NCBI GenBank assembly: GCA_905221605.1
Contig: CAJNDS010000206.1
Span: 62,001 to 126,000 of the forward strand
DNA from: Symbiodinium natans
Taxonomy: Eukaryota > Sar > Dinophyceae > Suessiales > Symbiodiniaceae
Direction of reading: 5' to 3'
DNA: 64,000 nucleotides
The notes beneath the pieces were generated by a model. The model was not told the origin of the DNA, made no database searches, and saw nothing but the letters and a program-made list of their open reading frames with translations. Numbering within the stretch: the first letter of the stretch is position 1; the number at the start of each line of letters is the position of its first letter. Of the stretch, positions 53,119-64,000 are shown piece by piece. The position numbers and the translations under genes are program-made.

Positions 53119-56100
53119 CCCACGCACACACCCACGCACCCACCCACACACCCACCCACACACGCACCCACACACGCACCCACGCACGCACCCACGCACG
53201 CACCCACGCACGCACCCACACACGCACCCACACACGCACCCACACACGCACCCACCCACACACGCACCCACACACGCACCCACACACGCACCCACCACAC
53301 GCACCCACACACACGCACCCACACACGCACCCACCACACACACGCACCCACACACGCACCCACACACGCACCCACACACACACCCACACACACACGCACA
53401 CACGCACCCACACACGCACACACGCACCCACACGCACCCACACACGCACCCACACACGCACCCACACACGCACCCACACACGCACCCACCCACGCACCAC
53501 GCACACGCACCCACGCACCCACGCACCCACCCCACGCCCCCCGCGCCCCGCCCCCCCGCGCCCCCGCGCCCCCGCCCCGCGCCCCGCGCCCGCCCGCGCG
53601 CCCGCGCGCCGCGCGCCCGCGCGCCCGCGCGCCCGCCCGCGCGCCCGCGCGCCCGCGCGCCCGCGCCCCCGCCCCCGCGCCCCCGCCCCCACCCGCACCG
53701 CCCCCGCCCCCGCCCCGCCCCCCCCCCCGCACCCGCCCCCGCCCCCCCCGCACCCGCACCCGCACCCCGCCCCCGCCCCGCCCCCGCCCCCGCACCCGCA
53801 CCCGCACCCGCACCCGCATGCACCCGCACCCGCACCCGCACACGCACACGCACACGCACATGCACTTTGACTTGACGCATGCACATGCGAAGGACATCGA
53901 CGAAACGTGCAAAAAACAGGTCACTCACCTATGCCCCGCCCCACTGAGGGTAGCAAGACACCCGAGTACTTCTGATCCTGGGTGTTGGTTTCCGTGCTGC
54001 TACATCACTCACCATGTATATTTAATCACACACGGGGTTGGCCCTCCAAGTGTGGGCCCCTCTTGGTACCCGAAAGTTTACACTCTACGACATTACCACG
54101 ATGCAGACCCGGAAGGGGTCATAGGACCGCAGCTTACCACATGGGACAAGGCCTACTCGGGCAACCCAATGAGCCCCACGCGCCTGTGAATCTTGTAGAG
54201 GCCGAAGGCCTTGTCAACAAGCACCGCCGGTTGGCGGAGACCTCTGAGAAGGCTCGAAGGGTGTGGCACAGAGTTCGACATGGAAGGGTGTTGGGGAATG
54301 CTTGGGGGTGAGTGTTTTGGGGCGTAGCGATGGGGTCTCCTTTGGGGCACAAAGTAGAGCTCTACTCGTTGGGTCACCCAACGCGGAGGTCTTCCTGCAG
54401 GCCAAGATGGACGTCGACCATGCAGAGCGGCTGTGTTTGGACTCCGAGCACGAGGCACCCCCCAGCGCAAGGTAGAACCTAAGGCTCAGGAGGCTTTGTG
54501 CCAGGCCAGAACAGCTGCGGAGCAGGCACAAGTGAATAGTAAAGTGATTATTCGCATATGATAAAACATAAGCGAGGGGAAGAGAAAGTCCTAAGCCCCC
54601 AACTCATATGACTCGTAGCAGAGGAACCCTCAACCCTGGCAGGTCGCCGAAAAGAAGGAATTGAAACTTCGCGTGCTGGCCGCAAGAAGTTCTCTACAAA
54701 GCTTCTACAACAACGTGGACAACCTGTCGAGGTCCTTGGAGGGGAAGATCATGGATGCTGGGCTTCAGTCAAAGCTTTTCGGGGCCGAAGTGGGCACAGA
54801 ATGTACAGGGATGCACAGGGATGTAGAGAGTGTAGGGCGGTGCGGGGGCGGTAGGGTTTTGGGGCCAGCCCAGCGCTTCCTCAACGAGATGCCTCCTGAA
54901 TTGGAGTTCGTGGTAAGAGATCGCCCAAAATGGACCTGGGCCCTAGATTTGTTTTGCGGGTCCAAGAGGCTCAGAGGCGGTACAAGGAACACTGACGAGG
55001 CCAAGCCTCAGTTGCCGCCTGGCGCCGAGGATCCAGAGGCTGACGCCCCCAAGCTCTTCCGAGCCGACCCGCTCGCGGCTGTGGCCCTGCACCCTGGAAT
55101 ATTCTTCTGTAGGGTTGCGATGGGTTTGGGATGGGTTTTTGGATGGGTTGTTGGATGGGTTGTTAGATAGGCCAGGGGTTCGAAGGCTTTTCCGAGGGCT
55201 CCCGGAGGCAGGTTTGATTTGGCTTGGTTGTCGTTTGACACCTTCATCGCCTTCATTGCCCACCGCCTGTCGATTTTTTTGCCCACCTCTACTGGAGCCC
55301 AGGCGCAGCTACAACGAGATGACCGCAAGCTTCAGGCTTTGCTGGGATGTTGGGCTTGGGGTTCCGGTTTCTAGGTCAGCTTCCCATGCTTGGATGTGGC
55401 TAGGCACGGCAACGTAGCCAAGCGAGCCGACATTTGAGCATGTAATTGACCTCCACACTACATCACATGGGGCCCTGGCAGCTGGCATGTCGGAAAGGAA
55501 CGTACCATCAGATTCAGCTCCCAATTCAGCGACCCTAGAATTTGTGCAAGGCCCTACTACCCCAGTTACCCCAGACGCGCAAAAGACAGCCATGGCCTCG
55601 TAGAGGGTTCTCGTGCCCTCCTGAGGCGGCTTTTCGTCAAGTCCAAGGACATGAGAGCGCTCTGTTACGTGAGGCTATTTTAGATCTCTGAGTCTAAAGT
55701 CGTATCCCAATTACTTGGGACCAGCGGGGGGTGTATGAGCGGCTGCAAGACTGGATAATGTAGGACCTACCTCTGTCAATGTTGAACTACAATCTGCGCC
55801 TGAAGCCATGCTCATGCATGCTGCCGTGGCTCTGCATTGAGCATGCTTTGGGTCCTTAAGGGAATCTAAGAATCTAAGCGTGTCCACAAGCATCCACAAA
55901 CCCTCGATCCCAAAGCGCTTGAACACAAAAGCCCGCAAGCCCCTTGAAACCTAAGCCATCCTAAGCGCGTCAAAGTACAGTCTAAGCCCAAGTACTGTAT
56001 CCCAAACGATCACGAAACTGCAAAAAGCACCCACTGCAGAAGGATACCTACGAAGTAGTTGCCGGGAGCATCCCGGAGATCGAGGGCAATGCCGAGGCGG

Positions 56101-56120
56101 CGCCCTTTGGCGGCGATTGA
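50795..56120 (+). CDS. coiled-coil protein gene, multi-exon, 3' end present
   Basis: Exons fitted: 50795-50881, 51320-51373, 52621-52662, 52846-52889, 54200-54270, 54401-54453, 54643-54775, 54874-54912, 54990-55098, 55303-55335, 56040-56120. Peptides are charged helices: YADLQKKVQKEIARLTDQHP, QLAADKRLRELQAAYEKKQ, EKVDQLREQAVARG, ADVVQANLAE, EGLVNKHRRLAETSEKARRV, AKMDVDHAERLCLDSEHE, LRVLAARSSLQSFYNNVDNL, AQLQRDDRKLQ. The last exon ends EGNAEAAPFGGD with TGA. Donors are GT at 54913 and GC at 51374, 54454 and 55336. Together this looks like an extended coiled-coil protein of cytoskeletal or scaffold type; no family recognised. Some exons, and certainly the start, are missing. The exon-poor gap 52.9-54.2 kb holds the large CA-rich tract. 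Confidence 0.55.
51799..52380. repeat. degenerate GCTTAAG/CTTCGGGTCCTGG minisatellite
   Basis: Four to five imperfect copies of a unit of about 58 bp containing GGCTTAAGATAAGAATCCC, CTTAAGACTTCAGCC and TTCGGGTCCTGGTCTAAG, partly separated by unrelated inserts. AT-richer than its surroundings and located in an intron. Confidence 0.85.
53046..53870. repeat. (CA)n tract grading into CACACGCACC and C-rich repeats
   Basis: About 33 CA dinucleotides, then about 400 bp of CACCCACACACG-like units, then nearly pure C/G (CCCCGCGCCCC), then CACCCG units. Long frames on both strands (threonine/histidine/proline or valine/glycine runs) are artefacts of the repeat. Confidence 0.97.
54643..54775 (+). CDS. 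coiled-coil gene exon (clearest)
   Basis: Starts after CCCTGGCAG. Encodes VAEKKELKLRVLAARSSLQS then FYNNVDNLSRSLEGKIMDAG and LQSK. The tail recalls helical lids of Hsp70-type proteins faintly, but no other exon supports that. Confidence 0.6.
54874..54912 (+). CDS. coiled-coil gene exon
   Basis: Follows GCCCAG, encodes RFLNEMPPELEFV and ends before a canonical GTAAGA donor. Confidence 0.55.
56040..56120 (+). CDS. coiled-coil gene terminal exon
   Basis: Follows CCACTGCAG and encodes KDTYEVVAGSIPEIEGNAEA then APFGGD and TGA, an acidic glycine-ended tail. Confidence 0.55.
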   Translation, partial: KDTYEVVAGSIPEIEGNAEAAPFGGD

Positions 56121-56397
56121 AGAGAGGGATGTGGAGAGTTTCGGGTTTCGGGTTTAAGGATTCTCCAAAAGGGATCTAGGTTAGAACGACGCCCATGAAC
56201 GAGCAGCCCTTCGGGTGAGTTGAGGGCTTCGGGGAACTAGCGGCCTTTGGCAGTTTTCAGGCTGAGCATCGTGTTTTTCAGAAGCTGCCCTACCGGCAGC
56301 TTTTCGCCGGCAAGAGGGCCATGAGTCCCAGAAAGGCTATAGGGTTTAGGGCGACCTTGCAGGGTGCAGGAGGAAGGAAGCGTTCGACAGCATGACC

Positions 56398-56648
56398 TCA
56401 ACTTTGACCTGAGGTTGAAGCTGCTGTGTGACCCCTTTGAGGCCATCGAGGAGGTTGGGAACCAGCGAGTGGCGGCAGTCCTTCTTAGAAGGTTCAAGGA
56501 GTTAAGCCTCTGCAAAGGGCAGAGACCAGGATGCCACCCTTTGCCTCTGCTGCAGGAAGCTCAGCGCGCCGGCAACAGCACAATATTCGAGGAGAAGTGC
56601 GGGCCTTTTCTCTGGAGCGACCTCGGGTGGCCTGGCAAAATCACTTGA
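56398..56648 (+). CDS. possible exon(s), unknown
   Basis: Open frame containing LNFDLRLKLLCDPFEAIEEV then GNQRVAAVLLRRFKELSL, with G/C-biased third positions in the first half; ends TGA at 56648. No family recognised. It may begin a gene continuing to the right. Confidence 0.35.
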
Positions 56649-56659
56649 AAGCTTAGTGT

Positions 56660-56676
56660 GGGGGGGGGGGGGGGGG
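56660..56676. repeat. poly-G run
   Basis: Homopolymer just after the open frame ending at 56648. Confidence 0.9.
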
Positions 56677-57135
56677 AAGGGAAATTGGGGCGTCCCCGGC
56701 AGCTGTTGCCTCTGGGTTCTGTTGGGTCATCGCAAATGAAGGGCTCTTCTTTGCACGTAAACTGCGAAAGAACACCTCAGAGAGCTGCCTAATCTACGAT
56801 CTGGCTCAGGCTCTTGAACTGGCCTTTGAATGCAGGTTTGCATCACTCTTCATCTATGCACTTCGCGAAATCAAGCCACATGCCCCTCGAAACATATCAT
56901 CATCAGAAATGTACGTGTCCCTTGTTCGCAGACTCGCTGATGCTAGACATTGTCAGTCCGTCTTCTTTCCGACGGTGCCTGGACTCTGGAAGGCCCTAAA
57001 CCCTAGACAGACTAGAGAAGCTGCAGCCCTGAATCCCGAAATCCCGAACCCTAAAATTGCTACCACAGACGTCGAACAAACAATTGGAGCTGCTGTTCCT
57101 AGCGTGGCATAGCTCACATGCGCATACCCGCTGCT

Positions 57136-57450
57136 GAAGTGGTGCGTGGTCATGAACGTGGACCATCATGGACCCTCTCGCCCCACCTCCATGCTTTGGC
57201 ACATGCGCCTGGTCATGAAACATGGACCTACCTGATCCCCCCCTCCTCATTCCCTGCACTCGCCCGCTCCCGGCCCGTTCGCGTGGGTCATGAACATGGA
57301 CTACTGCCCTCACACTCCCGATCAAATGGTGCATGCTCATGAACATGGAACATCCTTCGCTGCGCCTGCCCCCCCCCCCTCCCCTCCCTCCACCTTCTCA
57401 CGTATATGGCACATGTGCATGGATGGTCACGAGCATGGAGCCCCCTCCCC
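57136..57450. repeat. GGTCATGAACATGGA minisatellite
   Basis: Five copies of a GGTCATGAACATGGAC-type core at about 57148, 57211, 57287, 57335 and 57427, separated by CT-rich spacers of 45-75 bp that often end in GGCACATG. Confidence 0.85.
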
Positions 57451-58714
57451 CCCACCTGGGAGGCGTATGGGTGCTTTTGAGGAGTAGGTCAGTAAGGTAC
57501 CTGTTATATATGGTTGTGACCTGAGTCATTAAGGCATATTAAGGCCGCAACCCTACTGACACCTGCCCACCGCCGCAACTTGTGGAATGCCCACAAAGCA
57601 GCTCTGGGCGTATGTTTAGGATAGGCAGGCTCTGGGTGCATGCGTGCTTCTTTGTCAGACATGAGCCGCGTAAGCCAAGCTTTCCAAACATAGCACCTTT
57701 CGAAGATCAAGCCGATTTCAGAGATTTCTTCACCCGCTGCTTCGACTCCATGAGCTGAGACGTTTCAAAAAGTGTGAGTGCTCTGATGTGATCAAAGATC
57801 CAAGCAATCTGCAAGCCAAGTCTTCAACTCTTCATAGATGAACGTGGTAGTAACATGGTATTTCGTCGAGCCAGTAACATTCAGCATTGTTGGGTCCGTT
57901 GGGTAGCATCGCCGCCATACAAACCCAAAGATGAACCGTGACTATTCCTTAGCCAAAACCCCTGCTGCACCCGAAATTGTCTGCGGTGAAGGTCCAGGAC
58001 CCCCTTTTCCTTGCTCCCAGTGACCGAACCCAGGGTGGAGCGGCGGCCCTTCCCCAGCTTCGCGGAGATGGAGCCTGGCAGGCGGGGAGGTCTTCTGAGA
58101 CTTTTCTGGGCTTTGGGGTGACACTGGTAAAAAAAAGCCGTGGGTGGCTGCAGACCACCTTGCAGGCACATTTTTGATGGTGCAGAAGAAGTGGAGTACA
58201 GTGGCGACGGTGCGCTTGTAGGTAGAAAGTAAACCTTCAAGAAGCTAGATCCTAAGTGCTACGAATAGGACTGTTCATTGAAAGTCCACCGCTTTCGGCA
58301 TTGCATCTGCAGCCGGCATCCGGCGTTTCTGCATCTAATTCTTGCACAAGAACTTCCATACTTGGGCACCCCTCCTCCTGCAGGCAGGAGTCTGAGGACA
58401 TGCAGGAGGAGGCCTTAGCTGGAGGGTTGTTTATGGGGATGGCAAAGTGTGGCGCGTGCGTGGTGGCAACTGCTACAAAAAACTCACACATGCTGACAGG
58501 AGCCAGAGTCTCCGACCAACATGTGGAAGGACGAGGAGGAGACTGAGGAGACCCAGACAGGACGCGAGTGACCACAGCGACCCAAAGCTTCTGTAGCCAC
58601 AAGCTGCCCCTATTCTACAAAGACTCCCTCAAAGGCCTCGGCGATGTTCAGAAGAGCAATGGCCTGGCTTTTATTGTGCTGTAAGAGGGAGAGCAAGCAG
58701 TTAGGGCAATTGAG

Positions 58715-58927
58715 GCTTGGTTCTTCGCTGCGCCAGGAGATCTGCCATCATCACCAGTTGGTTTGCCACCGCTCCCTTTGGAACGATTGCCAACGAAGAC
58801 CACGCATGCTCCCGAACCAGAGCCGGAAAGCATGTCACCAAAGACGCCAGTTATGGGTTTGCCGCCACCCCCGTTGGATAGACTGCCGTCGAAGACGACT
58901 CCTTCTCCCAATGCTGTACCAGACTGA
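58715..58927 (+). CDS. proline-rich C-terminal exon, unknown
   Basis: Follows GCGCCAG or starts slightly earlier. Two copies of a proline-rich motif: GLPPLPLERLPTKTT and GLPPPPLDRLPSKTT, separated by an acidic linker, ending PSPNAVPD and TGA. A short frame just upstream (GDVQKSNGLAFIVL, about 58637) may precede it. The opposite strand has a glycine-rich open frame over the same bases that cannot be excluded. Confidence 0.35.
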   Translation, partial: AWFFAAPGDLPSSPVGLPPLPLERLPTKTTHAPEPEPESMSPKTPVMGLPPPPLDRLPSKTTPSPNAVPD

Positions 58928-58929
58928 AC

Positions 58930-60756
58930 GGCGGTTACGCTGGCTTAGAGGAGACGGGTGGCGAAATGATGGTGCAGATTCATTAGCTGTTGGGCCGACA
59001 CGAGTTACCACGTAGGAGCAGTGAAACATCGCAACCTGTTTCTCTACCCACCCTTCAGATGTACTGTAGCATTAGCTTTGGGCCAGTGAAAACAACTGCC
59101 CTGCAGCTCTCACTCCTGCTGCGACATGTCCACCTCATGTTGTGAAAAGGCTTGTGCTTTCCAGCGCGTGTGTGCAATATACTCAAGGACCATAATGTAG
59201 ATCGAGCCTCCATGTCATGGGCCCACCCAGCAGCCTTCGGAGGAGCCCTACTTGGTGCATATTCCCGCAAGGTTCTCTACACCTTGTAGTACCTTAAGTA
59301 GCCTTTTTGGACCAGGCCGCCCTCCAAAGTTGTTGAGGACAAGGACTCGGCGTTCAAGTGTCTGTTAGGTGCTTAAACATGGCCCTTTCAGGTTTTTGCG
59401 GATCTTTGGCTCCTTCTTATGAACTTTTATAGGAAGTTGTAGAGGTGACCTTGGACATTGACACATGCGTGTGCCTATAGGGCAATTTACGAGGCCCTTT
59501 CTGACAAAGAAGATCTGGCAAACATTACATGACAGGGGTGGAGGCTGCATAGTAAGAGATTCATGAACTTCTTGACGGTTCCTGGGTCTCTTCGTCGGGG
59601 GCGCCATCGCATCAATTGCACGTTAGGAGATCCGAAAGGTTCTGCGGGATGTGGAGAGGAAGGCCGGGGCAACCGGGACGAACAACAGACTAGGGTTTGT
59701 AACAGATTCCTCTGTCTCCGGACGCCCTTCCAAAAGAATTGTATGGAAACACCGCTTCCGAACCAGCCATTTCGGCCAGGACCGTCCATAAGCATTGCAC
59801 TGGACGTAAATCGCTAAGGCGGGGTTTGTGAGAGTAGCTAAACGGCCGCTCACTTTGGGGAGAGGGGTTGGGGGTTTTGCGCTATGCTGCCAAGCACACT
59901 CAGCCCCAAGAAACCGCTACCTCTGGCACAGGTGCTTCGGCCGGTTGGTCTGAAGAGTGGTCCCTGCCATGTGTTTCCAAAACCAATCTACCGAAACCTC
60001 CATGAACTTTAAGCGGCGGAGAAGTGTTCGAAGTGAGAGTCTCCGGCCTGCAAACTGCTGCAACGAAGATCAAAATAAAAGAAGCCGTAGTAGACCGCGT
60101 CAAGTATCGTGAAGTCACGTTATGTGCCGTGTGCCCCTTCTGCGGCCAGGCTTGGCGCTTTCGGCACGCCGCAGGAAGCAACAGCAATGAGATGTGCTTT
60201 GCAAAGACAGCAGTCGGGAGTTCACGACGAGTTCTGAGCCCGAGCCTTGAGAATCCTGTAATTTGCCATGCAATCAGCTTGATGCCACTCAGTGTGCTTG
60301 ATTCCTTAAAGTCCACAATACACCAAAAACAGCTTCATGCATGAACACGCTAGTGAGCTCAGCTAGAGAAGCTAGAGTCCAAAGTCTGAGCAGACCGTCA
60401 ACTTGGAGATACTCTGAGTCATCCCAAGGCGCTTTTCGCCCAGCATCGTTCTGCCAGAGATGGCCGCCGCTGCCTTGGGTGCGTGTTGGGGATGTTTGTT
60501 GTTTTGTCGATGCAGTTTGGGGACTTCGCGTCTGCACCGAAATCCTCACCCCGACATGTGTCAAAAATTGCTGCAGGGCATGTCTGCAGGGCGTGTGCCC
60601 TGCGGGAGTAGACAACATTCAACAAACAATAGCCAAGAGAAAGCACCACAAACATCACAAACTGCAGATCACTTTCAACAAGCAGGACAGCAACTGTCAC
60701 AAACGCGACAGCACCTTCAACAACAGCAAGCGTGAGGCAAACCCGCAAACGTCAGT
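58930..60756. other. stretch with weak candidates only
   Basis: A plus-strand frame at 60024-60344 (contains CAVCPFCGQAWRFRH, a C..C pair) might be an exon. CAACA-rich sequence lies at 60615-60725. Nothing else is recognisable. Confidence 0.3.
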
Positions 60757-61500
60757 GATACTCGAGTCGCGCGGTTGGTGGTTTCTAGCTTCCTCGTTTG
60801 CTGAAGGTGGTTGTCGTGTTTGCGGAATGTAGCTTTTTCTTGTGTGGAATGTACTTGTGGTGTTGAGCAGTGATATTCCGATCACGCGGTTGGGGATTTA
60901 TGCTTTCGTTCTTTGCTGAATGTGGCTTTCGTGTTTGTTGACTCTGGCTCTTTCAAACGTTGAACATACTAAACAGAGTTGGGCAGTGATACTCGAGTCT
61001 CGCGGTTGGTGGTTTCTAGTTTGGTGACGGTAACTATAGCTTCCTCGTTTGCTGAACGTGGTTGATGCGTTTGTGGAGTGTCTTTTTCTAACGTGGATTT
61101 TTTCTAGCGTTGTTGGGCAGTGATTTTATCACACGGTGGGTGATTTCTGCTGTCATTGTTTGTTGAACGTGGCTTTTGTGTTTGCTGACTCTGGCTTTCT
61201 CAAACGTTGAACGCTAAACAGCGTTATGTTGCACGGGCAGTGATTCTGATACTCGAGTCGGGCGGTTGGTGGTTTCTAATTTGCTGAATGTGGCTAGCTT
61301 CCTCGTTTGTTGAACGTTGCTTTTGCTTTTGTTGAATGAGTTTTTGTTCTAATGTTTAAATTTCTGGTGGTGTTGGGCAATGATGTTCCGATCGCGCGGT
61401 TGGTGATGTCTGTCGTTGTTTGTTGGATGCGCCTTTTGTGTTTGACTGTGGCTGCAGCAGTGATATTCCGATCACGCGGGTGGTGATTTTGTTTTTCTCA
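60757..61500. repeat. degenerate tandem repeat, about 110-130 bp period
   Basis: Seven occurrences of a CAGTGATA..CGAGTC.CGCGGTTGGTGGTTTCTA core (about 60757, 60868, 60986, 61119, 61232, 61378, 61456), each followed by TTTGTTGAATGTGG-like sequence. Two core variants (ACTCGAGTC and ATTCCGATC) alternate. Confidence 0.85.
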
Positions 61501-61609
61501 TGTTGATTTTGCTAGTGGTCTTGCATGCGGCTGATTGCTGAAAAAGGGTTGGCTACCATGTTTGTTGAATGTGTCCTCCCTGCTTGTCAAGGCGTCTTCT
61601 TTGTGATGT

Positions 61610-62346
61610 TTGCTGAGTGTCGCCTCTGTGTTTCTTGAATGTTGTGGTCGTGTTTGCGAGTTTGTTTGTGAGGGACGTGAGCGGAATGAATGGAAGGCAA
61701 GTAGCGACAGGAGACTACGACTACGACATTATGATGAGTCAATATCCACGTGTTGTGACCTCGTGTTAGTTCAGCTCCCATGCGTGGGAGTTTGTTCTTT
61801 CCAAGTCGGTATCGGAGGTACTATCGGTACCCCGTGTGCCCCGCAGACATCCCGCCGAAGTATTTCCCAAAGGTGTTCTGTAGTGCTCCATTCCTTCGCT
61901 TGGGTTCAGAAAGTTAAGTAGACATTGCAGAGAACCACGTTGTCTGCTGAGTGTCGCCTCCGTGTTTGTTGAATGTTGTGGTCGTGTTTGCGAGTTTTTT
62001 TTTTGAATGTGGGGTTGCCCCCCCCCCCCCCGCCGCAGCTCTTGTGTAGGCATTGCTGAGAGGGACGTGAGCGGAATGAATGGAAGGCAAGTAGCGATAG
62101 TAGACTACGACTACGACATTATGATGAGTCAATATCCACGTCTTGTGACCTCGTGTTAGTTCAGCTCCCATGCGTGGGAGTTTGTTCTTTCCAAGTCGGT
62201 ATCGGAGGTATCGGCAGTTCAGCAAACCCCGCGTGCCCCGCAGACATCCCGCCGAAGTATTTCCCAAAGGTGTTCTGCAGTGCTCCATTATGTCATTCCT
62301 TCGCTTGGGTTCAGAAAGTTAAATAGAAATAGCAGAGAACCACGTT
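61610..62346. repeat. direct duplication of a 0.33-0.4 kb segment
   Basis: Copy A is about 61610-61942 and copy B about 61946-62346. Shared blocks include GCTGAGTGTCGCCTC, GGGACGTGAGCGGAATGAAT, GACTACGACATTATGATGAG, the hairpin CTCCCATGCGTGGGAG and CCCGCCGAAGTATTTCCC. Copy B has an insertion of about 55 bp with a poly-T and poly-C run. Confidence 0.93.
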
Positions 62347-62396
62347 GTTGCTTGAAGATGTTTGAAACATGTTTGTCGAGGGAGAAGAGAGAGGAA

Positions 62397-62435
62397 GGAA
62401 GACAGAGAGACAGAGAGACACAGAGAGAGAGCGAG

Positions 62436-62486
<51 letters not shown>
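62397..62486. repeat. (GA)n microsatellite
   Basis: Interrupted then perfect GA dinucleotides. Confidence 0.97.
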
Positions 62487-62489
<3 letters not shown>

Positions 62490-62502
62490 CTGACTAAGGT
62501 GG

Positions 62503-62712
62503 GTGCTGCATCCGGGCTTCCCAGCTTCGCAACGCACGCGGTGCAGAGCCAGCAGCGCGGATCGAATGCCGACGCGGCTTGGCGGAAAAGAGGTTTGCAC
62601 GCCAGATCTGTCAGATCTGCCGTGCAAACCTTTTTTTCTGCCAAGCCCGAGAGGCATGTTGCTGGCGCTGCAACGCGTGCATTGCGGAGCTGCGAGGCCC
62701 GGTCCACAGCAG
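62503..62712. repeat. long fold-back inverted repeat (about 105-bp arms)
   Basis: The sequence reads as its own reverse complement around 62611/62612. The inner arms (GGTTTGCACG and CAGATCTG against AGATCTG and CGTGCAAACC) are almost perfect. The outer arms (CCGGGCTTCCCAGCTTCGCA against the complement of TGCGGAGCTGCGAGGCCCGG) have scattered mismatches. A hairpin RNA or a non-autonomous fold-back element are both possible. Confidence 0.9.
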
Positions 62713-62756
62713 CCTGACGGAGGCGCGGCCGCGCCGGAGGCACAGCGCTGCTGCCG

Positions 62757-63560
<804 letters not shown>

Positions 63561-63639
63561 GGGCGATGTTGTTGGCTGGCGTTGGCTTGCTGTGGCTTGC
63601 TGTGGCTTGCTGGTGGCTTGCTGGTGGCCAGGTAGCCAG

Positions 63640-64000
63640 TGGCCCTGAAACATGGCAGGGCGAGGTGGGGGCTGGGGAATGGGCTTGCTGGGGCCCTGAA
63701 ACGTGGCAGGGGAAGGCCCTCAAACGGGGCGGGGGGGGGTGGTCGGTAGGCGGTGGGCTCGGGTCCTGAAACAGGCCCTCAAACGAAACGTGGTGGGGGA
63801 AGGGGGGCGGTGGGCGGTGTGGGCGGTGGGGGCGGTGGGGGCCCCTTAAAACATCTCAAAGAAGGTCGTCAGTGGCCCTGAAACGTGGCAGGGGAGGTGG
63901 GCCTCAAACGTGGCGGGGGCGGGTCGCTTGGGGGGGGAGGGGGATCTGAAACGAGGCCCTCAAACGTGGTGGCCGGTGGGCGGTGTGGGCGGTGGGGGCG
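63640..64000. repeat. G-rich minisatellite, runs off the right edge
   Basis: Repeated words CCCTGAAACGTGGCAGGGG, CCCTCAAACGTGG and GGTGGGCGGTGTGGGCGGTG with G-runs between. Confidence 0.9.

Noticed and set aside
53046-53870. CRISPR-like array of short repeats
   Set aside because: Units are simple CA/C-rich repeats without unique spacers, and the sequence is eukaryotic.
52764-54189. Open frames of 288-445 codons on both strands
   Set aside because: Threonine-histidine-proline or valine-glycine runs from the CA and C-rich repeat. Only a few codons at the left edge overlap a real exon.
61700-62280. tRNA, 5S rRNA or spliced-leader RNA gene in the duplicated module
   Set aside because: The hairpin and surrounding blocks lack tRNA A/B boxes, 5S internal promoter words, and the spliced-leader sequence.

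Overview
The window looks like nuclear DNA of a dinoflagellate, probably photosynthetic and peridinin-type. The sequence shows: genes broken into many short exons whose junctions fit GT, GC and apparently GA donors; a six-copy tandem array of one small gene whose product starts with a signal peptide followed by a phenylalanine-led transit-peptide motif; a Ty1/copia retrotransposon of the type abundant in these genomes; a nuclear copy of mitochondrial cox1 that reads like dinoflagellate Cox1; an interstitial TTTAGGG-type telomere tract; and very large microsatellites and poly-C/poly-G runs. The genus cannot be named from this evidence.

Layout. 0-2.6 kb: AT microsatellite, then a minus-strand gene for a probable single-pass membrane protein. 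2.7-8.3 kb: plus-strand gene for a repeat protein (blade-like units containing IYGIPFNA and FPSGGFKY-type motifs) in at least 13 tiny exons. 8.7-9.35 kb: two degenerate copies of the 3' sequence of the gene array found at 46-49 kb. 11.5-12.8 kb: giant CAG/CAA/GAA tract. 13.9-17.3 kb: plus-strand gene with helical repeats resembling alveolate organellar RNA-binding (RAP/heptatricopeptide-like) proteins. 19.16-27.02 kb: a complete copia element with 194/193-bp LTRs, broken by about four frame changes. 28.95-29.35 kb: cox1 NUMT. 31.3-37.1 kb: plus-strand gene whose recognisable exons give a STAS-like strand, a SulP-type linker and a full cyclic-nucleotide-binding domain (SulP-STAS-cNBD transporter). 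38-45 kb: several isolated plausible exons without a recognised family. 46.2-49.5 kb: six near-identical 555-bp gene units. 50.8-56.1 kb: plus-strand coiled-coil protein gene with a huge (CA)n/C-rich block in one intron. 56-60 kb: further isolated exons. 60.7-64 kb: degenerate tandem repeats, a 0.35-kb duplication, a long fold-back hairpin, and a (TTG)n tract of over 500 bp.

Nearly all supported genes read left to right, as in the unidirectional clusters known from dinoflagellate chromosomes; the minus-strand gene at the left edge may mark a divergence point. The genes do not form a pathway. Most long open frames without an assigned gene lie in microsatellites or are antisense shadows. Exon models were read by eye from frame continuity, repeat alignment and splice dinucleotides; they are partial and have no transcript support.
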